From the NCBI GenBank assembly GCA_052246725.1, contig JBQQCL010000002.1: a stretch of DNA of 64,000 bases, one strand, 5' to 3'. Positions 15,526-24,800 of the stretch are shown here, piece by piece. Position numbers and translations under genes: made by a program. How positions within the stretch are numbered: position 1 is the stretch's first letter; every line of letters begins with the position of its first letter. The notes beneath the pieces were generated by a model, which searched no databases, was not told where the DNA came from, and saw nothing but the letters and a program-made list of their open reading frames with translations. This DNA comes from Pseudalkalibacillus sp052246725. Lineage in GTDB: Bacteria > Bacillota > Bacilli > Bacillales > Fictibacillaceae.

Positions 15526-16356
15526 TTACCTTTCAATAATTTTCTTTGTCCATTGAACGATGTCATCGGTACAATCGATGACAAATTCCTGACCCCGGGC
15601 AACAGACTGGAAGTACTGATCTTTCCAACTTGTCGGTTTATGGTAGCTTATGTCCACACCTTTAAAACAATTAGGCAGTGCCCAACAGGATTTGGTCATG
15701 CCTTCTTTCGTCAAGACCAGTCTTTTATCGTATATAAACGTTCCATATCCAGAAAGTCTTTTATTCCAGCTAAGATTTTGACCAGCTACATAAATCGTGT
15801 TCCCTTTGCTTTTCCTTTTTAGGTGTGTACAATGGGGATGCCTATTCAGCCAATCAGGTACTCGAGTGGTGGGGTTTACTCGAATGATGTCTTCAATTTG
15901 CAAGTACCCATAAATAATATGTCTGCCATTACGGTCGTTGGGGTCAAAGACAATCCTGTTTTCCTTTTGGATCGTTTTACGAAACCACCCAAAAAACAAA
16001 AATACATCACCAGGTTCTACTCCCTGGTTTGTCAAATGCTTTTGCGCTGCGCCGCTTTGACCAAAGGTACCTCTCCAATTTTCCGTTCGAGTCATGACAT
16101 TTGCATCTATATCTGGATCCAAATGACAACAGCTCTGTGGATTTAGTTCACTCCACTTCTTTCCTATCTTTATCGTCTTTTTCATTGTGTGCATTTTTTT
16201 ATAAAAGGATGTTTCATTAATGATAAGATCTTCGTATGTAATTGAGCTGTCCTGATCAGGTATCGGTAATGAAAGCAACGCACCATTCGGCAATATCGGA
16301 CTTGGATACCCTCCTGCAGATGAATCAAACCCTTTCCTGCTGAGAATGATCTTCAA
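15526..16356 (-). CDS. Nmad3 (nucleotide modification associated domain 3) protein
   Basis: This 276-residue protein begins with KIILSRKGFDSSAGGYPSPILPNG, the signature of the Nmad3 family, followed by LSLPIPDQ and a central GDVFLFFGWFRKT segment. Nmad domains were defined by association with phage and bacterial base-modification genes; no biochemical activity is established to my knowledge. I prefer TTG 16356, with GGGTGA 7 nt upstream, over ATG 16371, which has no ribosome binding site. No modification or restriction gene is adjacent; the next gene is a divergent amine oxidase. Confidence 0.8.
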   Translation of the reverse strand: MKIILSRKGFDSSAGGYPSPILPNGALLSLPIPDQDSSITYEDLIINETSFYKKMHTMKKTIKIGKKWSELNPQSCCHLDPDIDANVMTRTENWRGTFGQSGAAQKHLTNQGVEPGDVFLFFGWFRKTIQKENRIVFDPNDRNGRHIIYGYLQIEDIIRVNPTTRVPDWLNRHPHCTHLKRKSKGNTIYVAGQNLSWNKRLSGYGTFIYDKRLVLTKEGMTKSCWALPNCFKGVDISYHKPTSWKDQYFQSVARGQEFVIDCTDDIVQWTKKIIER

Positions 16357-16558
16357 ATCTATGTCACCCATTTCTTACAATAGTCTATACCTTTCACTTT
16401 AAACAGTAACAACCACTTTTCCTTCTTACAAATGAAAAATAGTACCAATAATAACCATCATCGAGAGCTTGTTCCATGCATTAAGAAATGATGGATTGAA
16501 TATCTTGGTTTTATGAAGATGGTTTGCTATTAGCAACTGTTGGAAGGGTGATGGAATC

Positions 16559-18022
16559 ATGATGAATTATCTGCCTCCCTATTACACACCATCACAATTG
16601 ATCTCATGGATAAGGAATGGTATCCCTAAGCCGCAAAGACCTAAAACGGTCATTATCGCTGGTGCTGGCATGTCTGGTCTTGTGGCTGGCTCATTGCTAA
16701 AACAAGCTGGTCATACCGTAAAGATAATTGAAGCTCGAAACCGGATTGGTGGTCGAGTCTATACGATCAGAAAACCATTTACTAACGGCAACTATTTTGA
16801 GGCTGGAGCAATGCGTATTCCTAATACGCATTTTTTAGTTTTTGAATATATTAAGAAGTTTGGGTTAGAAATCAACCCATTCATCAATTCAACACCGCTC
16901 GACCTCATTTACGCTAATGGCGTGAAGACACGGTCTTTTATTTATAAAAACCACCCAGATGTATTAAGGTATCCTGTAGGACCAGGGGAACAAGGGAAAA
17001 CAGATATGCAACTAACTCAATCCATTATGAGTCCCCTTATTCATTTTCTCGAAAAAGATCCTATTAACAATTGGAAATTTGTGGTCCCGTTATTGGAACA
17101 GTATTCATTTTCAACTTTCTTTCGCCACAACCCAGCCGGTCCTAAGTTATCTGATGGAGCAATTGAAATGATCAAAGTCCTTTCGATTGTTGAGGGCTTA
17201 CCGGAATTGTCCTTTCTTGAAATCCTTCGAGAATACGTGATCTTATTCAGCAAAGATATTTCTTTTTATGAGATTAAAGGGGGACTGGATCGTCTTCCTA
17301 ATTCTTTTCTTCCACAACTCAATGAAAACATTTATTTCAACCAGAAACTTAGAAGAATAGATCAAACGACCAACCAGGTCATGTTTTCTTGCTTGGATAC
17401 GAAAACCGGGCGATCAACTGAAGTCCAAGGAGATTCAGCAATCGTCACCTTGCCGTTTACTGTCCTTAACTTCGTCGATGTCCAGCCGCGAAACTCCTTC
17501 TCCCACAACAAATGGAAAGCAATTCGTGAGTTGCACTATGTTCCATCAACGAAAATCGGTTTACAGTTCAAAGATCGATTTTGGGAGAAACAAGGACTTT
17601 ACGGTGGAAAAACAGTCACTGATCTACCGATACGTTTAGCCCATTATCCTAGTCATGATTTTAACAGTAAGAGTGGGGTTATCTTAGGAAGTTATACTTG
17701 GGAAGATGACGCACTAATTTGGACAGGTATGAGTGAACAAGAACGGATTCATGCTGCTCTGAAAGACCTGGCAGAAATTCATGGAAGAAACATTATCAAG
17801 GAATTTGAAACAGGAGCAGCTCACAGCTGGGTAATGGATCAATATGCATCCGGAGCATTCACTTTATTCAAGCCTGAACAAGAAACAGAACTAATGCCAT
17901 ATTTATCTTCACCCGAAGGTAAAGTCCATTTTGCGGGTGAACATACCTCCCTCCCCCATGGTTGGATACAAGGTGCAATTGAATCAGGTATAAGGGCAGC
18001 TATTGAAGTGAATGAGGGATAA
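16559..18022 (+). CDS. Flavin amine oxidase (YobN-like)
   Basis: This 487-residue FAD enzyme has a Rossmann motif IIAGAGMSGLVAGSLL followed by the acidic IIEARNRIGGRV, then the FEAGAMRIP segment. The C-terminal FAD-contacting part is VHFAGEHTSLPHGWIQGAIESGIRAA. It should oxidise an amine or amino acid to the imine, releasing hydrogen peroxide. B. subtilis YobN and snake-venom type L-amino acid oxidases are the nearest types. The ATG is preceded by GGAAGGGTGATGG. A second ATG follows directly. Confidence 0.88.
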   Translation: MMNYLPPYYTPSQLISWIRNGIPKPQRPKTVIIAGAGMSGLVAGSLLKQAGHTVKIIEARNRIGGRVYTIRKPFTNGNYFEAGAMRIPNTHFLVFEYIKKFGLEINPFINSTPLDLIYANGVKTRSFIYKNHPDVLRYPVGPGEQGKTDMQLTQSIMSPLIHFLEKDPINNWKFVVPLLEQYSFSTFFRHNPAGPKLSDGAIEMIKVLSIVEGLPELSFLEILREYVILFSKDISFYEIKGGLDRLPNSFLPQLNENIYFNQKLRRIDQTTNQVMFSCLDTKTGRSTEVQGDSAIVTLPFTVLNFVDVQPRNSFSHNKWKAIRELHYVPSTKIGLQFKDRFWEKQGLYGGKTVTDLPIRLAHYPSHDFNSKSGVILGSYTWEDDALIWTGMSEQERIHAALKDLAEIHGRNIIKEFETGAAHSWVMDQYASGAFTLFKPEQETELMPYLSSPEGKVHFAGEHTSLPHGWIQGAIESGIRAAIEVNEG

Positions 18023-18097
18023 AAGAAGGTTCCCAATTGGTTATATGTGAAAATAAGCAGGGCTGTTCACTTATGAATCCACCTCTTCTTTGGTAAA

Positions 18098-18409
18098 GGC
18101 TATTTTCGCAAACTTTGTTGTTCTTGCACTTAAAGAAAGTATAAAATACTTTCTTCAGTATAAGGGCAGCTAAGGCTCGACCTACAAAAGGCTTGGTCTC
18201 GCCAAGTTTTCTTTAAAAGTCGTTGATTTCCGCTCCAGGATGCTCGCTTTCCGCGGGGCGTGCGGTAAGCCCACTCGTCGCCTTGCGACATTGAATGGTC
18301 TCACCTGTCCCGCTGATCCCGGAGGAGTCTCGCACCTTGCTCTCCAATCAACTTGCACAAGGTGGTTTTTAAAAATGACTCTAAAGCAACAATCTTTTAG
18401 AAAAGAGCC
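18098..18409 (+). mobile_element. Mobile repeat copy C (internal deletion, 312 bp)
   Basis: Both ends are intact (GGCTATTTTCGCAAAC and AAAAGAGCC), but the core is shortened at CCTTGCGACATTG. Perfect 8-bp direct repeats TTGGTAAA flank it (18090-18097 and 18410-18417). Confidence 0.9.
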
Positions 18410-18420
18410 TTGGTAAAAGT

Positions 18421-19089
18421 TTATTCTTTTATATATTCAATATCATATTCTGAAATGAGCCATTCCTTATCTGTATATTTAAAATGGATATTGACGATAT
18501 GGGTACCATTCAGTTCATTATGCTTTTCTTGGGACAAGGTATAAAACCGTTCGTCTTCTTTAGTGAAGTCATACTCATTTCCAAAATCAATGGTTGGGAT
18601 TCCATGTAATCGATACATATGCAGTTCCCCGTCACGTTCTTCATAAAATGAATCCACCCATTTTGATGCTGTCTCTTTTGATGCATAAGGTTCTAAATCT
18701 TTAAGCAAAGCACTTTTTGAGTGATACTTGATTACATTGTTTCCGGGTTCGTCTATTTCTTGGACCAATACAGAAATGAATTGTTTTGTAAGATTTTCTG
18801 CATCCTTTTCTTTAAGCTCAATTGGATCTTGTTCTCCTTCTTCCAATGGTTTTGTCAATTCATTTCCTTCTGATTGGTCAGTCCTTTCAGATTGTAAGGA
18901 ATGATAACCGAAAGACCCTATAATCACTAGAAGAATCGATAATGTTGCAAAACTCAGGGTTTTCTTGAAAATGAACGTTTTACTTCTAATTGGTTTAACT
19001 CTCTGTTTTACATTTTCCATTTTTTCTTTTGGAAAGTGAAGCTGGTTTAATGAACTGTCTTTTCTAAAACGTGATAACTGTTTCATCAT
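18421..19089 (-). CDS. Putative membrane anti-sigma factor
   Basis: This 222-residue protein has a basic cytoplasmic N-terminus of about 45 residues, one membrane helix (about 46-62) and an extracytoplasmic domain rich in charged residues. It overlaps the end of the ECF sigma gene by 4 nt, the usual arrangement for a sigma/anti-sigma pair, which is the main reason for the call. The outer domain is not one I recognise and may sense an envelope signal. Confidence 0.65.
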   Translation of the reverse strand: MMKQLSRFRKDSSLNQLHFPKEKMENVKQRVKPIRSKTFIFKKTLSFATLSILLVIIGSFGYHSLQSERTDQSEGNELTKPLEEGEQDPIELKEKDAENLTKQFISVLVQEIDEPGNNVIKYHSKSALLKDLEPYASKETASKWVDSFYEERDGELHMYRLHGIPTIDFGNEYDFTKEDERFYTLSQEKHNELNGTHIVNIHFKYTDKEWLISEYDIEYIKE

Positions 19090-19634
19090 ATTTGATCATT
19101 CCTTTTATTCAATTCATCTTCTAATAACTGTCTAGCTCTTCTAAGCCTGGTACGTATTGATGTATCCTTCATATTTAACAGCAGGCTGATTTCATTAGTA
19201 GACAGTTCTTGAAAATAATGTAGTATGATGATTTCACGATATTTCATTGGTAAGTCCAAAATAGCTTCTGTCAAAGCATCGTGCTCTACTTGTTTATTCA
19301 ATTCAGATTCAGGCGTCGTATTTGTCTTAGGAGTTTTGAAGATGGGGAGATCAAATTGAATATATTTTCGCCAGCCACTCTTCAATTGATCTTTACATTT
19401 ATTGATTGTGATCCTGTGCAACCATGTTTTCACAGAAGATTTTCCTTTAAATGTATCCAATTTCATATAACATTTGACAAAGACTTCTTGCATAATATCT
19501 TCTGCTAGAGCTTGCTCCTTCACATACGAATAAGCTAATCGTGTAAGATCATTACCGTACAAATTCATGATTTCTGTAAGAACATCTTCTTTATCCACTT
19601 GTTTTAACTTATACTGTTCCATTATACTTTCCAA
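19086..19634 (-). CDS. ECF-type RNA polymerase sigma factor
   Basis: This 182-residue sigma-70 family protein has region 2 (LAYSYVKEQALAEDIMQEVFVKCY, about 32-55, then TWLHRITINKCKD) and region 4 (LPMKYREIIILHYFQELSTNEISLLLN with its helix-turn-helix, about 127-153). There is no region 1 or 3, so it is group 4. It should direct transcription of a stress regulon. TTG 19634 has AAAGGA 9 nt upstream; ATG 19622 is an alternative start. Confidence 0.9.
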   Translation of the reverse strand: MESIMEQYKLKQVDKEDVLTEIMNLYGNDLTRLAYSYVKEQALAEDIMQEVFVKCYMKLDTFKGKSSVKTWLHRITINKCKDQLKSGWRKYIQFDLPIFKTPKTNTTPESELNKQVEHDALTEAILDLPMKYREIIILHYFQELSTNEISLLLNMKDTSIRTRLRRARQLLEDELNKRNDQI

Positions 19635-19668
19635 ATCTGATCATCCTTTTTATTCGGTTCATACATTA

Positions 19669-19694
19669 GACGACGAGACCTTGATAACAATTCA
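19669..19694 (-). promoter_or_regulatory. Candidate ECF autoregulatory promoter
   Basis: On the minus strand TGAATT (19694-19689), 16 bp, then CGTC (19672-19669) resembles the TGAAAC-N16-CGTC pattern of Bacillus ECF promoters and lies 35 nt before the sigma gene. ECF operons commonly activate themselves. Confidence 0.4.
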
Positions 19695-19833
19695 AATTTT
19701 TGGATTATTTTTGTCTGTGATGAGAAAGTCTTTGAAACTTTTCCTTTTGCTGGCTTCGACAATCTAGAAAGGACGTGGAGGTATGTGAATCAAAGTTCAT
19801 AAAACAGTGATTTTATATGTACATTTAAATACG

Positions 19834-19903
19834 ACAAAAAGACTGACTCTAATGTATCTCATCCCATTCGTATTGGAAGTCGGTTACATTTCTGAGCCAG
19901 TCT
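19834..19903 (-). terminator. Terminator after the acetyltransferase gene
   Basis: On the minus strand GACTGGCTC and GAGTCAGTC form the base of a long hairpin, extended by TGTA/TACA pairing inside, and TTTTTGTC follows. Confidence 0.7.
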
Positions 19904-19919
19904 CAATATCCGCATCATT

Positions 19920-20426
19920 TCAATAACCATGATTCCAAAGGATTTTCCCGGATTTATTTTCATAGTCCAAATCGACATGAAAATTGTGTTTTTCATAAAA
20001 GTGCAACAGACGATCAACATGGTCCCAATCCCTTTCAGCAATATCACCAGTAATATAAGGGATATTATGATCTTTAGCCATTTCTTTTAAATAGTTCAAG
20101 CATATGGAACCATACCCTTTGTTGGCAGGTCCTTTAATATCTCCAATATGGATTCGATCATGCTCGGGATAATAGGCTTGAACCGAAAAGTCCCACACCC
20201 CTTTAAATGCACTCTCACAATCATTCAACATGATGTTGCATCGTTTCTTTTCTTCCGATTTATAGACGATGACTAAGTTCTCTTCTTTTGTTTGATCTAT
20301 TCCTACTACATCCCACTTCTTTGCAATCCGTTTCATATCTTCTTGCATCCGGAATACTTGAAATTCCAGTTCTTCAGGATCCATTGTACGTTCGTTAGAA
20401 AATGGTTGTCGTAGCGTTAATGACAT
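19920..20426 (-). CDS. GNAT-like acetyltransferase
   Basis: This 168-residue protein carries a GNAT core in its second half. HIGDIKGPANKGYGSICLNYLKEMA (about 93-117) matches the acetyl-CoA-binding loop and helix, and LLHFYEKHNFHVD is the usual C-terminal motif. The first 75 residues are unusual and may form a substrate domain. AAGGAAGGAG precedes the ATG. Its substrate is unknown. Confidence 0.75.
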   Translation of the reverse strand: MSLTLRQPFSNERTMDPEELEFQVFRMQEDMKRIAKKWDVVGIDQTKEENLVIVYKSEEKKRCNIMLNDCESAFKGVWDFSVQAYYPEHDRIHIGDIKGPANKGYGSICLNYLKEMAKDHNIPYITGDIAERDWDHVDRLLHFYEKHNFHVDLDYENKSGKILWNHGY

Positions 20427-20594
20427 TGTTATCTCCTTCCTTCGTTTGGATATCTATTAAGATGTTATTATGGGCTTATTTACCTAGATAGGTGCACACA
20501 ATTTTCCATTCTACAAGAGGTTGATCATTTTTTCAAATGGCACTGCTACTTAACAGAATAGCTCTGTTAGTGTACATTAGTCGATTTAGTGAAA

Positions 20595-21060
20595 GGCTGT
20601 TTTCGCAAACTTTATTGCTCTTGCACTTAAAGAAAGTATAAAATACTTTCTTCAGTATAAGGGCAACTAAGGCTCGACCTACAAAAGGCTTGGTCTCGCC
20701 AAGTTTTCTTTAAAAGTCGTTGATTTCCGCTCCAGGATGCTCGCTTTCCGCGGGTCGTGCGGTGAGCGCACTCGTCGCCTTGCGATCTCAAGACTCTCCT
20801 TTTCAAGGAAGCATTTGTGCTCCTGCGTCTACAAGAAAGTCCTGTCGAAGTGAGCTTCCTCGTCGCATGCCTTGCGAGGAGATTATTCAGGTAGTAGGCA
20901 CGCTGATCCCGCAGGACAAGGAAAGCTTCGGCAGCGTTACATCGCACGAAGAAAACGCGATTTTCATTTTCGAGGAGTCTCGCACCTTGCTCTCCAATCA
21001 ACTTGCACAAGGTGATTTTTTGAAAATAACTCAAAAGCAACAATCTTTAAGAAAAGAGCC
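20595..21060 (+). mobile_element. Mobile repeat copy D (complete, 466 bp)
   Basis: This is a complete copy from GGCTGTTTTCGCAAAC to GAAAAGAGCC. Flanks TAGTGAAA and TAATGAAA match at 7 of 8 positions, so the target duplication has decayed by one base. It sits in the 740-bp gap between the acetyltransferase and acyl-CoA dehydrogenase genes. Confidence 0.9.
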
Positions 21061-21115
21061 TAATGAAATTAATTATCATTCGTTTACAGAAGGCTTGCTT
21101 AATCTTTCCAAACTT

Positions 21116-21155
21116 AATAAAAAAGACTTGCCACACTTTTGCGGGCAAGTCCTTG
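21116..21155 (-). terminator. Terminator of the acyl-CoA dehydrogenase gene
   Basis: GACTTGCC and GGCAAGTC form an 8-bp stem; on the minus strand it is followed by TTTTTTATT. Confidence 0.8.
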
Positions 21156-21169
21156 TGATGGTATAAAGG

Positions 21170-22339
21170 CTATTGATCATTAAGTGCTCTTCGTGCAAGG
21201 GTTTCGATCACAGCATCGTCCATAGGCGGATTGTGTAAACCAGCACGTACATCCCGATAGTATCTTTCAAAGTTTGAGGACTTCAATAACCCTCTCCCAC
21301 CAACGATCCTCATTGCTAGATCTACAACTTTATTAGCAGCATTTGTTGCAATTGTTTTTACAGAAGCTAATTCTGGTCCAAGCTTTATTCGTTCCTCTGG
21401 ATATCGATCCCACTTCTCTGCTATAGCATACATGAAGTGTCTGGCATTCAACAGCTCTAGATCCATTTGTCCGATTTTTTCTCTTACATGATGGACTTCA
21501 GAAATGGTAGTCTGCAAACTGTTAGGTTGATAATTTTTCGCGAATTCAATAGCTTCGTTCCGGGCTGCAATGGCAATGCCCAGGTAACATGCAGGTATGT
21601 GCAATAACCAGCCTTTAGGTACAGGGATTCTTTGTTTGTCTGATTTTCGTTCTACAAGTCTGGATGGGTCGACTTGGACATCTGTAAGTACAAGATCGTC
21701 GCTTCCTGTCCCCCGCATCCCTAGCGTATTCCAGGTATGATCGACAGACACTCCAGGTTGTGCTTTATCAATGAGGAACCATGCAATTTCATCGGATTCT
21801 TCAATATATGCTGAAACGAGAAAATAATCTAAAACATCCGCCATCGTTGTAAATGATTTACGACCATTGATCGTATAATCGATTGCACTTTTTACAGCCT
21901 TTGTTTCAGGAATGCCACCTCTAGTTGGGCTTCCTGTTGCTGGTTCAGTTGCTGCACGGTTGATGGTTTTCTTATGATTTGCGACTTCCGAACATAACCA
22001 TTCAAATGCAGAATCCTCCCACAGACTTTCATCTCGAATTTCCATTATGATACCAAGATGCCATCCAATAGACAGTGCTACAGAGCCATCACCTTCAGCA
22101 AGTTTTTCTTGTAATAGGACGAATTCATAAAGGGAAAGACCTTCTCCTCCTAATTCTTTCGGGAGGGACAAAGCTACATAATTCGATTCCTTCAAATCCT
22201 CCAAATTCTCAGACGAGAAGGTTCCTTTCCTGTCCGTTTCCGAAGCTCTCTTATGGATTTTAACTGCAAGTTGTTCGGATAGCCTGAATAATTTTTTCTG
22301 TCGTTTTGTTTTGATAAAAGGTTCATACACATCCCACAT
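21170..22339 (-). CDS. Acyl-CoA dehydrogenase family flavoprotein (YdbM-like)
   Basis: This 389-residue protein has the three-part acyl-CoA dehydrogenase layout: N-terminal helices with LPKELGGEGLSLYEF, a middle beta domain (RAATEPATGSPTRGG, WNTLGMRGTGSDDLVLTDVQV) and C-terminal helices with VGGRGLLKSSNFERYYRDVRAG. The usual catalytic Glu is not evident at the end, and the divergent form resembles YdbM and flavin monooxygenase relatives (DszC type), so an acyl-CoA substrate is not certain. The ATG 22339 is chosen for GGAG 9 nt upstream. Confidence 0.8.
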   Translation of the reverse strand: MWDVYEPFIKTKRQKKLFRLSEQLAVKIHKRASETDRKGTFSSENLEDLKESNYVALSLPKELGGEGLSLYEFVLLQEKLAEGDGSVALSIGWHLGIIMEIRDESLWEDSAFEWLCSEVANHKKTINRAATEPATGSPTRGGIPETKAVKSAIDYTINGRKSFTTMADVLDYFLVSAYIEESDEIAWFLIDKAQPGVSVDHTWNTLGMRGTGSDDLVLTDVQVDPSRLVERKSDKQRIPVPKGWLLHIPACYLGIAIAARNEAIEFAKNYQPNSLQTTISEVHHVREKIGQMDLELLNARHFMYAIAEKWDRYPEERIKLGPELASVKTIATNAANKVVDLAMRIVGGRGLLKSSNFERYYRDVRAGLHNPPMDDAVIETLARRALNDQ

Positions 22340-22438
22340 CAGCATTCACTCCAACGTTAATAATAATCAAATCGTACTAAACATGTCGGATTTATTTCAA
22401 CTACTACGTACTGAATGATCGAACCTTTCATATTACAG

Positions 22439-22660
22439 TTAGTTTGACGCTCTTCTCTCATCCGATAATTCAGTGAGGTAATTACGTTTCAATAAATATC
22501 TTAAATGTTGGACAGGCATAGAACCATAGCCTTGTTGGTTCCCGAGATTAAAAGAAACGACACTTCTATGATGAGAGGTGATCTTGAGAGTCTTTGCAGA
22601 ATTGAAATTACCTGATGCGTTATCCATGATTTGATAAACGGTTCCATCTTTAATGTTCAT
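22439..22660 (-). CDS. Small conserved-looking protein, unknown
   Basis: This 73-residue protein begins MNIKDGTVYQIMDN and contains a QQGYGSMPVQHLRYLLKRNYL segment; it appears soluble and basic at the C-terminus. AAAGGAG lies 8 nt before the ATG, and the longer frame has no such site. I recognise no family. The start-proximal segment resembles a small beta domain. Confidence 0.6.
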   Translation of the reverse strand: MNIKDGTVYQIMDNASGNFNSAKTLKITSHHRSVVSFNLGNQQGYGSMPVQHLRYLLKRNYLTELSDERRASN

Positions 22661-22751
22661 TGAAAGTCTCCTTTGGTTCTTTTTCTTTATTATTTGCAAT
22701 ATGTAAATTTTTATCGTTCCTAATCAACATTAAAGTGTAAAGAAAGTCAAT

Positions 22752-22787
22752 AAAAAAACCATTGGAACGTTCACATTCCAAATGGTT
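22752..22787 (-). terminator. Rho-independent terminator
   Basis: AACCATTTGGAA-type arms (AACCATT/AATGGTT plus GGAA/TTCC) form a long hairpin, with TTTTTTTATT on the minus strand after it. It ends the small gene at 22793. Confidence 0.8.
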
Positions 22788-22792
22788 CATAT

Positions 22793-22981
22793 TCATACTT
22801 TCAGTTTAAGGTCATTCAGTTCTTTTTCCTTATTACTTTCGCCTTCGTGATATGCTAGTTCCAAGTACATGGATACAAGTTGTTTCACTTTCTTATCCAC
22901 GCCTAATAGATCAAGGTGATCCATGCATCTCCTTCGGGTATTGGACTGGACAAAATCATTTACCATACTCGATTCACACAT
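22793..22981 (-). CDS. Small hypothetical protein
   Basis: A soluble, helical segment of up to 62 residues contains DHLDLLGVDKKVKQLVSMYLELAYHEG and ends in a charged tail. The start is uncertain: ATG 22981 lacks a clear ribosome binding site, and an internal ATG follows AAGGAG at only 4 nt. The strong terminator directly after it supports expression. The family is not recognised. Confidence 0.5.
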   Translation of the reverse strand: MCESSMVNDFVQSNTRRRCMDHLDLLGVDKKVKQLVSMYLELAYHEGESNKEKELNDLKLKV

Positions 22982-23164
22982 CCATACTTTGACATACAAA
23001 ACAACATCATTCTTGTAGAATATTTGTGAAAAATAGGATATATTTCTGAAGAAGTTGTTTATGATCCTAGTATGTAGGTTAGTCCAAAATAATAATACCC
23101 ATTCGCCTAAACTTCTCATGCTTCGACAAGAAAAAATTTTTCTGATTATCACGTACAAAATATT

Positions 23165-23250
23165 AAGAAAAAGTTGGCGAAGCCAAGCCTTAGCGCAGGC
23201 TGAGTCTTGGTTGCCCTTATATTGAAGACAGTATTTATACTTTCTTTAAA
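23165..23250 (-). repeat. Fragment of the mobile repeat's left module
   Basis: On the plus strand it reads AGTTGGCGAAGCCAAGCC...GGCTGAG...GTTGCCCTTATATTGAAG, the reverse of the segment that follows the left terminus in complete copies. No termini are present. Confidence 0.55.
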
Positions 23251-23253
23251 TAT

Positions 23254-23292
23254 AAAAAGTCGGGACTTTTTCATCCCGACTTTTTATATTTG
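23254..23292 (-). terminator. Terminator of the symporter gene
   Basis: AAAAAGTCGGGA and TCCCGACTTTTT form a 12-bp stem with T runs on both strands, 11 nt from the symporter stop. Confidence 0.85.
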
Positions 23293-23302
23293 TATATTTC
23301 GT

Positions 23303-24718
23303 TTAACCTACTAATTCGTCCTTCTTTTTATCTTGATCTCCCCAGCATTCAGTATTATGAATACCAAGTTTCTTAGGATTGAAAGTAGGATCTTTACCTT
23401 CCTTACGTTGCATTTCGTAATCTTTAAGGACCTTGAAGGCAATTTTACCAAGCAAAGCGATTCCTACCAGGTTGATCAATGTCATAAAGGCCATGAACAG
23501 ATCAGCAAGGCTCCAAACGAAAGCTAACGGCAATACTGCCCCGACCATTACCATAGCCATTGTTCCTAAACGGTATACGAAAATGGCTGGTCGACTTTCC
23601 TTGATAAATTCGATATTCGTTTCACCATAGTAGTAGCTTCCGATAATCGAACTAAATGCGAAAAGGAAGATTGCTATAGCAATGAATATGCTTGCAGCTC
23701 CACCGATGTGATCACCGAGTGAATCTTGCAGTAACTGGATTCCTGCAGTATCTCCGCTTTGATAGATGCCAGACATCAAGATGATGAATGCTGTAGCGGA
23801 ACAAACAATGATTGTATCCAAGAAAACACCTAATGTTTGGATGAATCCTTGTTTCGCAGGATGGGAAACACTTGCTGTAGCTGCAGCGTTCGGTGCACTA
23901 CCCATACCAGCTTCGTTAGAAAATAGACCACGTTTTACACCATTCATGATTGCTGCACCAATTCCCCCACCGACAGCTTGTTCAATTCCGAAAGCACTTT
24001 TTACGATAAGTGCAAACATTTCCGGAATCTGTCCGATGTTAAGTGCTAAAACAATAAGTGCAATGATAATGTAAAGTACTGCCATGATCGGGACGACGAC
24101 TGCAGAAACATTTGCAATACGTTGTACCCCTCCGAAAATAACCAATCCTGTAAGAACTGTGATAATGATTCCGACTACAGTTCCATTTAAGCCGAATGCA
24201 TTTGCATATGCTTCTGAAATCGTATTACTTTGTACCGAGTTGAAAATAAGTCCGAATGTTACAGCGATCAAAACAGCAAAAATAATACCTAACCATCTTT
24301 TTCCTAGACCTTTTTCAATATAATAGGCTGGTCCACCACGGAAAGCTGTTTTGTCTTTTACTTTGTACACTTGTGCTAACGTACACTCAACGAAACTCGT
24401 CGCTCCACCAACAAGTGCAACGATCCACATCCAGAATACAGCACCTGGACCTCCAAGACCGATTGCAACTGCAACACCGGCTAAGTTTCCTGTTCCGATC
24501 CTTGTCGCTGCACCAATACAGAAAGATTTGAATGAAGAAATACTTTTTCCATCTTGAATTGTGGATTTTTCAAATAGGACTCGTCCCATCTCACCTAAGT
24601 ATCGGAATTGCACGAATCTTGTAGCTATCGTGAAATAAAGACCTAGGCCGAGCAATCCAGCTATCAGAACATACCCCCATAAATAACCGTTTAAAGTTCC
24701 TACGATACTTTCTAACAC
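23303..24718 (-). CDS. Alanine/glycine:cation symporter (AgcS family)
   Basis: This 471-residue protein has 10-11 membrane helices and the AgcS landmarks GAATRIGTGNLAGVAVAI, GLFSNEAGMGSAPNAAATA and FRGGPAYYIEKGL. It should import alanine or glycine with sodium. I place the start at GTG 24718 (MLESIVGTLNGYLW), 9 nt after AAAGGGG; the longer frame to 24772 would overlap the promoter -10 region. Confidence 0.92.
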   Translation of the reverse strand: MLESIVGTLNGYLWGYVLIAGLLGLGLYFTIATRFVQFRYLGEMGRVLFEKSTIQDGKSISSFKSFCIGAATRIGTGNLAGVAVAIGLGGPGAVFWMWIVALVGGATSFVECTLAQVYKVKDKTAFRGGPAYYIEKGLGKRWLGIIFAVLIAVTFGLIFNSVQSNTISEAYANAFGLNGTVVGIIITVLTGLVIFGGVQRIANVSAVVVPIMAVLYIIIALIVLALNIGQIPEMFALIVKSAFGIEQAVGGGIGAAIMNGVKRGLFSNEAGMGSAPNAAATASVSHPAKQGFIQTLGVFLDTIIVCSATAFIILMSGIYQSGDTAGIQLLQDSLGDHIGGAASIFIAIAIFLFAFSSIIGSYYYGETNIEFIKESRPAIFVYRLGTMAMVMVGAVLPLAFVWSLADLFMAFMTLINLVGIALLGKIAFKVLKDYEMQRKEGKDPTFNPKKLGIHNTECWGDQDKKKDELVG

Positions 24719-24771
24719 ATTACCTAACCCCTTTTCATTTTTTATTTTTTCTGAATATTTGCTCAAGACCA

Positions 24772-24800
24772 ATTATATGTTCAAGGTAAAAATATTGCAA
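24772..24800 (-). promoter_or_regulatory. Sigma-A promoter of the symporter gene
   Basis: On the minus strand TTGCAA (24800-24795), 17 bp, then TATAAT (24777-24772). The short leader that follows leaves no room for a riboswitch. Confidence 0.7.

Noticed and set aside
20627..21166. ORFs of 66-167 codons recurring at 11.1, 11.9, 20.7, 25.5, 39.9 and 61.7 kb, on both strands
   Set aside because: They lie wholly inside the mobile repeat, occur on both strands in several frames, lack ribosome binding sites and change frame between copies. They are by-products of the conserved repeat sequence.
22439..22981. Toxin-antitoxin pair (two small adjacent genes)
   Set aside because: The two genes are separated by a strong terminator and about 130 bp, and neither shows a known toxin or antitoxin motif.
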